Assembly (NCBI GenBank): GCA_020024615.1
Contig: JAHHTP010000052.1
Coordinates: forward strand, 1-5,662
Direction: 5' to 3'
Origin: Oscillospiraceae bacterium
Lineage (GTDB): Bacteria > Bacillota > Clostridia > Oscillospirales > Ruminococcaceae
Length of the DNA stretch: 5,662 nucleotides
The notes under the pieces are model-generated. The model was not told the DNA's origin. It did not search any database and saw only the letters and a list, made by a program, of their open reading frames with translations. This document shows positions 1 to 4,890 of the stretch, piece by piece (the stretch's first letter is position 1; every line of letters begins with the position of its first letter). Both the position numbers and the translations under genes were made by a program.

Positions 1-1
1 T

Positions 2-139
2 ATGGGATTTGTATGGGATGAAATTCTGTATATTAAAAGATGTTCAGCACAGAAAGCTATGGATTCGGAACAATGCAACAGTATTATTCCGAATGATAAT
101 GATTTCCTTCTGGAAGGTGTAAAATATGAGCCACTGTAA
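2..139 (+). CDS. 3' end of an unrecognised protein gene (partial)
   Basis: An open frame runs from the window edge to a TAA at 137-139 and encodes 45 residues ending LLEGVKYEPL. It has no stop and no visible upstream ribosome binding site, so it is most likely the C-terminal tail of a gene that begins outside the window; the ATG at position 2 need not be the start. I recognise no family. The tail is mildly acidic and has no membrane segment. It runs toward the insertion sequence and stops about 80 bases before it, so the element did not truncate it. It could also be a chance open frame, since 45 codons is short. Confidence 0.4.
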   Translation: MGFVWDEILYIKRCSAQKAMDSEQCNSIIPNDNDFLLEGVKYEPL

Positions 140-220
140 ACAAAGAAAATTCATCCAATTAAACCAACTATCTTCTTATATAGTTTTTCTTACTTATTAA
201 GCAAATTCAATATAGTGAAG
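140..220. other. A+T-rich intergenic gap between the partial gene and the IS
   Basis: This 81-base stretch is strongly A+T-rich and has no credible reading frame. The only structure I see is a weak 6-bp hairpin, AACTAT (166-171) with ATAGTT (180-185), followed by a short T run. It could end transcription of the upstream plus-strand gene, but the stem has only one G:C pair, so it is doubtful. Confidence 0.3.
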
Positions 221-255
221 TTGTCAATATTAGTTGACACATTTCTCCCAAGGAT
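221..255 (+). repeat. IS terminal inverted repeat, orfB-side end
   Basis: This end pairs with the complement of 1537-1571 (about 25 of 35 matches), with conserved blocks CAATA, AGTTGACAC and CAAGGAT. Its outermost 18 bases also contain a small internal inverted repeat, TGTCAA (222-227) with TTGACA (234-239). This makes the exact outer border hard to place by eye. Confidence 0.75.
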
Positions 256-262
256 TTTGCCA

Positions 263-1171
263 TCAGGCGATTGAATGGATGGCATCATAGTAGCGTTGTC
301 TCTTCACAGCAGGCGGAAGTCCCCCGTTGCTGGAAAAGATCCAACGATTGTTCCAGTAGCTCATGAAGTACCTCCAAATCAGCTGCTTCACCTCCTGAAT
401 GGTCATGGTCCTGGTGTCAAAGCGATCATAGAGCAGCTCGCTTTTCATCCTCGCCCACATACTCTCACAGCGGGCGTTATCGTGGCATCTGCCGCCGGCA
501 CGGTTCATGCTCCGCTGGATATCATATTTTCGGATGGCATTACGGTAACATTCACTTGTGTACTGGGAGCCACGGTCACTGTGGACGATGGCTCCCCGCA
601 GCGCCGGATAGGAAAGATATGCGTTGTCCAGTGCATGCTCACACAGCGTCGCCCTCATGTGGTCCTCCATGGCAAGGCCCAGCACAGTGGAATCAAAGCA
701 ATCAAACAGTGCGGAAACATAGAGCTTTCCGTCTTTTGCCTTAATTTCTGTCACATCTGTGACACATTTTTTCAAGGGTGCGTCTGCGGTAAAATCCCGA
801 TGGAGGAGATCCTCCGAGGCTCTGGCTTCCCGGTCTGCCCTCGTGATTCCGTTGGGCTTTCTCTTTGGGCGGTGGTGCAGACCAATGGCCTCCATCACCC
901 GATAGACCGTCCGCTGGCTGGGAATATGCAGGCCCTCCGGCCCCCTTAATTGCAGCGCCTGAAACATCCGAATGCGGCCATAGGTGTCATTGCAGATATC
1001 CTCGCCATGGATCTCCAGCATGGCATTGGTTAAGGCCTCGTATTTCCAGGGCCGATTTCGGTTCGCCAGATACTGGTAAAACCCCTGTCGGCTCACCTGG
1101 AGCACCCGGCAGTACAACGCGATTTTCCCTGTGCATTTGCCGTCTTCCGTCTTGTGTGCCAGAAACTTCAT
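263..1171 (-). CDS. IS3-family transposase, OrfB (catalytic subunit)
   Basis: This is the catalytic part of the transposase, which cuts and joins the element's ends. The 302-residue protein has an HTH_21-like N-terminal part (about residues 15-110, with VSRQGFYQYL) and an integrase (rve) core from about 125 to 290. The DDE residues are visible: D139 in VTDVTEI, D199 in HSDRG and E236 in DNARCESMW, followed by MKSELLY. The second D and the E are separated by 36 residues, one more than the usual 35, because of an extra residue in the GGRCHDN loop. The ATG at 1171 overlaps the orfA stop by ATGA and lies in the -1 frame relative to orfA. In IS3 elements the active protein is normally an OrfAB fusion made by -1 frameshifting, so this ATG may be internal. 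The reading frame is intact. The upstream orfA is broken, so activity in cis is doubtful. Confidence 0.93.
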   Translation of the reverse strand: MKFLAHKTEDGKCTGKIALYCRVLQVSRQGFYQYLANRNRPWKYEALTNAMLEIHGEDICNDTYGRIRMFQALQLRGPEGLHIPSQRTVYRVMEAIGLHHRPKRKPNGITRADREARASEDLLHRDFTADAPLKKCVTDVTEIKAKDGKLYVSALFDCFDSTVLGLAMEDHMRATLCEHALDNAYLSYPALRGAIVHSDRGSQYTSECYRNAIRKYDIQRSMNRAGGRCHDNARCESMWARMKSELLYDRFDTRTMTIQEVKQLIWRYFMSYWNNRWIFSSNGGLPPAVKRQRYYDAIHSIA

Positions 1172-1499
1172 CCTCGACTCTTTGTTGACTTCTGACGGCT
1201 TGCGGCGAAAAAAGCGCTGGCTTCCTCCAAAAATTCGTTGATCTCCCGAAGTTGCCGAATTTCCTTCTCCTGAGCCTTTACCTGCTTGCGCAGTGTGGCG
1301 ATTTCCTCCGCCAGGCTCAGGGCACTTTCCGGCGTGCGGGTTCCGGCACCGGCATCCAGGTACCCCGTTTTCACCGCATGGAGCCAGCTGTAGAGCGTCC
1401 CCCCGGGATCCCCAGTTCCTTCGCTGCCTTGCTGCCGCCGATCTCCTGCGCCAGCTTCACTGCCTGAACCTTGTACGCATCATCGTATTTCCTTGCCAT
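1168..1499 (-). pseudogene. IS3-family OrfA (helix-turn-helix subunit), frameshifted
   Basis: OrfA binds the element's ends through a helix-turn-helix. The start is ATG at 1499, with AAAGGGG (1509-1515) as ribosome binding site. Translation gives MARKYDDAYKVQAVKLAQEI, then an HTH ending in LGIPGG, and then shifts out of frame at a run of six G (minus strand, about 1402-1407), stopping at TGA 1371-1373. One extra G would restore GTLYSWLHAVKTGYLDAG and a 110-residue protein of normal size. Its second half (1168-1374) is a leucine-zipper-like coiled coil (LAEEIATLRKQVKAQEKEIR) ending FLEEASAFFAASR, typical of IS3 OrfA. A GTG at 1374 overlaps the premature TGA, so ribosomes could re-initiate and make an OrfA piece lacking the HTH. 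The loss may be a real slippage mutation or a homopolymer sequencing error. Confidence 0.85.
1207..1228 (-). promoter_or_regulatory. Programmed -1 ribosomal frameshift signal for OrfAB
   Basis: On the minus strand the orfA frame reads GCT TTT TTC, giving the slippery heptamer T TTT TTC at 1213-1207. A Shine-Dalgarno-like GGAGG lies at 1228-1224, exactly 10 bases upstream, the spacing known to stimulate -1 slippage in dnaX. From the heptamer the -1 frame is open through CGC CGC AAG CCG to the orfB ATG and on through orfB. Slippage would therefore fuse OrfA to OrfB near residue 98 of a repaired OrfA. I did not identify a clear downstream stimulatory hairpin or pseudoknot. Confidence 0.7.
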
Positions 1500-1528
1500 A
1501 TTGCTGCACCCCTTTTTCTATCTCTTCT

Positions 1529-1558
1529 ATCATGACATCCTTGTGGGTGAGGTGTCAA
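1529..1558 (-). promoter_or_regulatory. Probable transposase promoter
   Basis: Read on the minus strand, a perfect -35 TTGACA (1558-1553) lies inside the terminal repeat, followed after 18 bases by CATGAT (1534-1529), a 4-of-6 match to the -10 consensus. It sits about 30 bases above the orfA start. The -35 is strong and the -10 weak, which fits the low expression usual for transposases. Confidence 0.45.
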
Positions 1559-1571
1559 CTTTTATTGTACA
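1537..1571 (-). repeat. IS terminal inverted repeat, orfA-side end
   Basis: This is the partner of the 221-255 end. Read on the minus strand it begins TGTACAATAAAAGTTGACAC and ends AAGGAT. It also carries the -35 element of the probable transposase promoter, the usual arrangement in IS3-family elements, where the upstream terminal repeat overlaps the promoter. Confidence 0.75.
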
Positions 1572-1584
1572 AGATCATAGATAA

Positions 1585-2616
1585 TCATTCTTTCATTTCA
1601 TCATACAATTCTCTCGCTACAATTGTATAGCCAGATTCTGAAGAATATTTAGAAAAGGATTCGCCCGGCAGCCATTTCATAGTCCTTACTGAGAGTCGTT
1701 GTATACCTCGTTCAAAATCTGAAATGAACTCATACTCGTCCTCGTATTTTCGATTATCGAGCATCCATACCATTACTCTATTAAATGCGGAATATCCGAT
1801 TGCACCTTGTATGATTTTACATTTCCCCAAATCTTGTTCAAACAAATCTGGCCATTTCCTTTTGATTATATTCCATACTGCCGTAAGAATTTTATTGCAT
1901 TTTTCTATGGTGTTTCTAATTTCTAAATCATTATTCCAGCTTAAAGTAATCAAATTAGCTTTCTCATAGTGTTTTAGTAATGTGCGAGTAGATTTGACAA
2001 ACGCATTTAGACTTATAGTTTGTGCTGTATTCTTAGGATTTCCTTCAAACAATATTTTGTTATACCAAATATTATTGCTAGAATTCGCAAAGTTCAGGGT
2101 TTGTGCTAACTCCACAGCTATATATTCAGCCTTGGACATCGTAAGGTTCTCACTGTCATTATCTCGATTCATCTTGTTTTTCAAAACTAATGCTAGCGAA
2201 GTATCTACTTTTTTGGATGTTTTATTTATTGTTATAAATGTGTCTATTTCTGTATTTTCATCGACATCTGCCATCACAATAACTGGAATCTCATACCTTT
2301 TTATTTCTTCGTATCGTTCAGGCACCTCTTTCTCTAACACTTCAAATGCATGTACTCTATGTTGTCCATCTACAATTCTCAACTGACTATCTTCGCTAAA
2401 ATCATCATCTGTCGCACAGATGATTGCTGTAGGCAAAAAGAACTCACGCTTCAGATATTCCACTATTCGAGAACAATGTTTATCATCAATCTTTCGCTGG
2501 TATCCCTTGAAATCGATTGGATCAAACACACTAACTGTAGTATTATTTACTAACCACTCTACCGTCTTTTTTGTCTGCAATAATTTAAGTCGCTGATTTT
2601 GGAACAACAAATCCAT
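1585..2616 (-). CDS. DGQHR-domain protein (DndB/ParB-like fold)
   Basis: This 343-residue protein carries the signatures of the DGQHR family: GYQRKID at 38-44, IVDGQHRVHAFEVL at 81-94 and a conserved FITINKTSKKVDTSL block at 127-141. DGQHR domains occur in DndB, the regulator of DNA phosphorothioation gene clusters, and in many stand-alone proteins of defence islands. The DG-HR-A motif resembles the nucleotide-binding box of ParB and sulfiredoxin-like proteins. The rest (150-343) is mostly helical, with no membrane segment or signal peptide. No dnd genes are visible here, so a DndB role is not supported. The ATG at 2616 is backed by AGGAGG (2628-2633) and overlaps the upstream RelA/SpoT-like gene by 32 bases, so the two are probably translated together. 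The stop is 13 bases from the IS end. Family call is firm; function is unknown. Confidence 0.85.
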   Translation of the reverse strand: MDLLFQNQRLKLLQTKKTVEWLVNNTTVSVFDPIDFKGYQRKIDDKHCSRIVEYLKREFFLPTAIICATDDDFSEDSQLRIVDGQHRVHAFEVLEKEVPERYEEIKRYEIPVIVMADVDENTEIDTFITINKTSKKVDTSLALVLKNKMNRDNDSENLTMSKAEYIAVELAQTLNFANSSNNIWYNKILFEGNPKNTAQTISLNAFVKSTRTLLKHYEKANLITLSWNNDLEIRNTIEKCNKILTAVWNIIKRKWPDLFEQDLGKCKIIQGAIGYSAFNRVMVWMLDNRKYEDEYEFISDFERGIQRLSVRTMKWLPGESFSKYSSESGYTIVARELYDEMKE

Positions 2617-3769
2617 TTTCCTTCAGTCCTCCTATCTCGTCTTCCAGAATCTTTAAAATCTGGTCATTAAGATTGTCTGTTTTTTCCTCATCGTCTTCAA
2701 ACGCATCAAAACCATCCGTCTCATCCTCTGGTAATCCATATTTGGATAACAAATACTGTGCCAAAAAAGTTATAAAATCTTCAAACGTTGTAAAATTATA
2801 AAGTAAACCACAAATGTTGTAGATACATCTCAGATTAAACTCTAAAAACTGTGATAAAATCAAATCTTTCAGTTCTGCAACGTTCTTTGTATCCTGTTTA
2901 TTGAGACTTGGTTGCATTTTTTGATATTCTTTTTCCAGCAATGTGTAAGCTACATACTGAGTGATTCCGTTTATACTTTGGGAATCCATAAAAATCCGAA
3001 AAAAGCCTCTATAATGGACTGCTAAAATCTCTGTTCTACATAGATTCGATATTTTTGCTTTAGTTTGCTCATAAAACAATGCATAAATTAACTGTCTCTT
3101 ATCATTTTTTCTGCTGAATAATGAAATCAATTGCTTATCTGAGGCTTGTAAAATATTAAACACTTCTTCAGTGATAGCTTTCTTACTATCTATATCAGCA
3201 TCATATTCTCTGCTTTTGTAAACTGTTTTGTGTTCAACTTCTCCCCAGATATTATGCATTATGGACTTTATCTGTATTTCAAAACAATAATGTTCTTTAT
3301 AGATACCTGATACTTTATTGATTATATGTCCATTTTTTTGTTTGCAATTCTCGTTAAAATTTAATTTGAATCCATCCAATTTACCTTCTTGATAGTAATC
3401 TTGTAAAAGATAATATATTTTTTCTTCATCTTGCCAAAAAAAACAATTAATTCTAAAACCAAGTAAATCTGGTAAATGCAAAGCGATTAAATTCTGATTA
3501 TCCTGCTTGTTTTGTGAAACATCCCACTTTTCAATATAATCTTTTCTATAGATTTTTTCCTTAAAACTGTCTTCACCTTTGATTCTGGACTCAATATTCT
3601 CATATATTTTTTGATTCTCAGATAATGCCTCTTTCAAATACGTGATGAACTCTTTTAGCTTATCTTCCATTTCAATACGTATTTTTTTTAGCTCATTTGC
3701 AAAATTAGCTTCTGTAAAAGCAGCTACTAAAAGATTTTCTCTCCTTTTCAATTCATCATCGGTATACAC
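2585..3769 (-). CDS. RelA/SpoT-type nucleotidyltransferase with C-terminal extension
   Basis: The N-terminal half is a RelA/SpoT synthetase domain, the fold that moves pyrophosphate from ATP to GTP/GDP or, in some toxins, to tRNA. Numbering from the possible ATG at 3784 (399 residues), I see the ATP loop R67-K69-S73-K77 (RIKGEDSFKEK), the metal-binding D106 in LPDLLGFR, E169 and Q171 in FEIQIKS, and W180/E184/H185/Y189/K190 in IWGEVEHKTVYK. No HD hydrolase domain precedes it, as in small alarmone synthetases and toxSAS toxins. The nucleotide-acceptor loop, normally GY..xH, appears as GHIINK (152-157), so the acceptor may differ. Residues 200-399 are a helical extension of no family I recognise, with an acidic stretch at 353-383. 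I prefer the GTG start at 3769 because GGAGG (3778-3782) lies 8 bases upstream; the ATG at 3784 has no ribosome binding site. It is first in a two-gene operon with the DGQHR gene. Confidence 0.82.
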   Translation of the reverse strand: MYTDDELKRRENLLVAAFTEANFANELKKIRIEMEDKLKEFITYLKEALSENQKIYENIESRIKGEDSFKEKIYRKDYIEKWDVSQNKQDNQNLIALHLPDLLGFRINCFFWQDEEKIYYLLQDYYQEGKLDGFKLNFNENCKQKNGHIINKVSGIYKEHYCFEIQIKSIMHNIWGEVEHKTVYKSREYDADIDSKKAITEEVFNILQASDKQLISLFSRKNDKRQLIYALFYEQTKAKISNLCRTEILAVHYRGFFRIFMDSQSINGITQYVAYTLLEKEYQKMQPSLNKQDTKNVAELKDLILSQFLEFNLRCIYNICGLLYNFTTFEDFITFLAQYLLSKYGLPEDETDGFDAFEDDEEKTDNLNDQILKILEDEIGGLKENGFVVPKSAT

Positions 3770-3827
3770 TCTTTTATCCTCCATATATTAGTAGTTCTTA
3801 TCTATCACAAAATATTATCTTTTGTAC

Positions 3828-3856
3828 ATTATATACGAATCATACCTCTTTTTCTA
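3828..3856 (-). promoter_or_regulatory. Promoter of the RelA/SpoT-like/DGQHR operon
   Basis: On the minus strand a perfect -10 TATAAT lies at 3833-3828, with TAGAAA (4 of 6 to the -35 consensus) at 3856-3851 and a 17-base spacer. It falls between the terminator of the XRE gene and the first operon gene, giving a leader of roughly 50 bases. The operon is therefore likely transcribed independently of the XRE gene. I see no obvious operator palindrome over it. Confidence 0.6.
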
Positions 3857-3867
3857 CTATAAAGACG

Positions 3868-3909
3868 AAACGCCACCCGCAGACCTAAATCATACTGCGA
3901 GTGGCGTTT
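3868..3909 (-). terminator. Rho-independent terminator of the XRE gene
   Basis: Two 15-base arms, 3868-3882 and 3895-3909, form a G+C-rich hairpin around a 12-base loop immediately after the XRE stop codon. In minus-strand RNA all 15 positions pair, one as a G-U wobble, whereas in plus-strand RNA that position is an A-C mismatch. This indicates the minus strand is the functional direction. The minus-strand T tail (TTTCGTCTTT) is imperfect. The plus-strand side has a cleaner TTTTTT run, so bidirectional action is possible. Confidence 0.7.
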
Positions 3910-3910
3910 T

Positions 3911-4216
3911 TTACATTTTCTCTATCAATGCTAAAACAGCGTCCTGTTTTTCTTTACTCAGTCGTGCCCAGCACTTCAGTAGCTTCTGCTGGGATTCGGT
4001 TAGCAAAACAGGTTCATTATCCTCAGCGAACAGCTGAGACAATGTGATTCCAAACGCATCGCAAATCTTCTCCAACGATGGGATCGACGGAACCATGTTT
4101 TTACGATACCAGGAAGAAATCGTAGATTGCGGCAGCCCGGAACGCTCTGCCAGCTGATATTCCGTCCAGCCGCGCTCATCCCGCAATATTGTAATGACTG
4201 AAAGGATATCCTTCAT
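3911..4216 (-). CDS. XRE-family helix-turn-helix transcriptional regulator
   Basis: A 101-residue DNA-binding protein of the XRE (Cro/cI) family. The HTH_3 domain covers about residues 4-64, with the turn QLAERSGLPQSTISSWYR at 21-38 and the following helices SLEKICDAFGITLSQLF at 47-63. The C-terminal 35 residues (SQQKLLKCWARLSKEKQDAV) form a helical tail seen in many small Firmicutes regulators of this type. I choose ATG at 4216, because GAGG (4225-4228) is 8 bases upstream; the longer frame from GTG at 4225 would overlap that site. It is divergent from the SLOG gene and probably represses the shared promoter region and itself. There is no protease or sensor domain, so how it would be released is not visible. 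Confidence 0.9.
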   Translation of the reverse strand: MKDILSVITILRDERGWTEYQLAERSGLPQSTISSWYRKNMVPSIPSLEKICDAFGITLSQLFAEDNEPVLLTESQQKLLKCWARLSKEKQDAVLALIEKM

Positions 4217-4243
4217 CGCCGCCACCTCTTTGCTTTAATTCTT

Positions 4244-4296
4244 CGTATAGTATACTTTGATAAATCGTTGCAATTTAATCATTTTTATCGTATACT
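4244..4296. promoter_or_regulatory. Divergent promoters sharing a palindromic -35 box
   Basis: TTGCAA at 4268-4273 is its own reverse complement and can serve as -35 in both directions. On the plus strand it is followed after 17 bases by TATACT (4291-4296), giving a good promoter for the SLOG gene. On the minus strand it is followed after 18 bases by TATACG (4249-4244), a weaker promoter for the XRE gene. If both are real, polymerase can use only one at a time. Confidence 0.5.
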
Positions 4297-4316
4297 TTTA
4301 ACGATAAAGCGTTGTA
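4250..4316 (+). repeat. Two imperfect direct repeats in the divergent promoter region
   Basis: GTATACTTT followed by GATAAATCGTTGCAA (4250-4273) recurs as GTATACTTT, four extra bases, then GATAAAGCGTTGTAA (4290-4316). The copies begin 40 bases apart, about four helical turns, so they would lie on the same face of DNA. They overlap the palindromes and may be a duplicated operator. Confidence 0.5.
4284..4308. promoter_or_regulatory. Inverted repeat over the SLOG promoter, candidate XRE operator
   Basis: TTTATCGT (4284-4291) and ACGATAAA (4301-4308) are perfect 8-base inverted arms around a 9-base spacer that contains most of the plus-strand -10 element. A dimeric repressor bound here would block the SLOG promoter. 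A second palindrome, GTATAGTATAC (4245-4255), covers the minus-strand -10. Both are natural candidates for the adjacent XRE protein; binding is inference. Confidence 0.5.
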
Positions 4317-4330
4317 AGAGGTGAAACGAA

Positions 4331-4780
4331 TTGAACCATAAATCGTGCTTCTTTATCGGGCATCGAGAAGCTCCAGATGCGATTTATCCAGCGCTGTTGG
4401 TAGCAGTTCGACAGCATATCGTTGATTTCCATGTGTCTGAGTTTGTAGTCGGTCATTATGGGCGGTTCGATTGTCTTGCTGCCCGTGCTGTGATTGAAAT
4501 CAAACAGGAGTTTCCAGAGATCACGCTGTTGATGCTCATCCCATACCATCCTGTAGAAGCTCCGATTGAACCGCCAAAGGGATTTGACGGAACATTTTAC
4601 CCGCCGGGAATGGAGTCTGTTCCACGTCAATTTGCTATTACTCGAGCCAACCGCTATATGCTGAACCATTCCGATTTTTTGATTGCTTATGTTCGCCACC
4701 CGGCCAGCAATGCTGCAAATCTGGTAGCAGATGCTGTTTCCAGAGAACGCCGAGGACTGATCCACATTACCCAAAGTTAA
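4331..4780 (+). CDS. SLOG-family (Rossmann-like nucleotide-binding) protein
   Basis: This 149-residue cytosolic protein resembles the short SLOG/YpsA-like proteins common in Clostridia. The first strand and loop read CFFIGHRE (6-12); the second has the glycine motif VVGHYGRFDCLAARA (39-53), a variant of the usual G-x-Y-G-x-FD; LLMLIPYHP follows at 66-74 and LIAYVRHPASNAAN at 117-130. SLOG folds bind nucleotides or related ligands; some, paired with other modules, are predicted to sense or process nucleotides in defence, but this stand-alone form has no established role. The start is TTG at 4331: AAGAGG (4316-4321) is 9 bases upstream and no in-frame ATG is close. It is divergent from the XRE gene and upstream of the recombinase genes in the same direction. 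A 110-base gap follows. Confidence 0.78.
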   Translation: MNHKSCFFIGHREAPDAIYPALLVAVRQHIVDFHVSEFVVGHYGRFDCLAARAVIEIKQEFPEITLLMLIPYHPVEAPIEPPKGFDGTFYPPGMESVPRQFAITRANRYMLNHSDFLIAYVRHPASNAANLVADAVSRERRGLIHITQS

Positions 4781-4890
4781 TGCAAAATCCACGCCACTAT
4801 AAACAATGAAAAGACATATTGGCTTTCTTTTTCTTTCGCTAGCTATTTCCCTTCTTCTGTGATATTGTTGTCGCAAAAGGAGGCGATACC
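4781..4890. other. Intergenic gap between SLOG and recombinase genes
   Basis: This 110-base stretch is pyrimidine-rich on the plus strand (4831-4860) and ends in the recombinase ribosome binding site. I see no convincing terminator hairpin, promoter or attachment site, so the recombinase genes may be read from the SLOG promoter. Confidence 0.3.

Larger units (their letters stand above)
221..1571 (-). mobile_element. IS3-family insertion sequence, about 1.35 kb, orfA disrupted
   Basis: The element carries the two-gene orfA/orfB transposase layout of IS3-family elements, read on the minus strand. Its ends form an imperfect inverted repeat: 221-255 against the complement of 1537-1571 matches at about 25 of 35 positions, including AGTTGACAC and AAGGAT blocks. 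The outer tips are less well matched, so the exact borders are uncertain by one or two bases; TG...CA ends would give 222-1571. No convincing target duplication is visible. The only candidate is AAG at 218-220 and 1571-1573, which would need slightly different borders. The element lies 13 bases past the stop of the DGQHR gene and is much richer in G+C than its flanks, consistent with recent insertion. Confidence 0.85.

Noticed and set aside
275..949. 224-codon plus-strand open frame opposite the transposase
   Set aside because: It is fully antisense to the well-supported orfB, has no ribosome binding site of note and no recognisable domain; G+C-rich coding DNA often gives such shadows.
218..1573. 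AAG direct repeats as the IS target duplication
   Set aside because: Three bases match easily by chance, and using them would shift the ends away from the best inverted-repeat alignment.
1982..2386. 134-codon hydrophobic plus-strand frame inside the DGQHR gene
   Set aside because: It is antisense to a conserved domain, and its hydrophobic character is expected from the complement of charged A+T-rich codons.
1585..2616. DndB of a DNA phosphorothioation system
   Set aside because: The DGQHR motif fits the wider family, but no dndA/C/D/E genes are in the window, so the specific name is not supported.
3868..3909. CRISPR-like repeat or attachment site
   Set aside because: It is a single inverted repeat with a loop directly after a stop codon; a terminator explains it.
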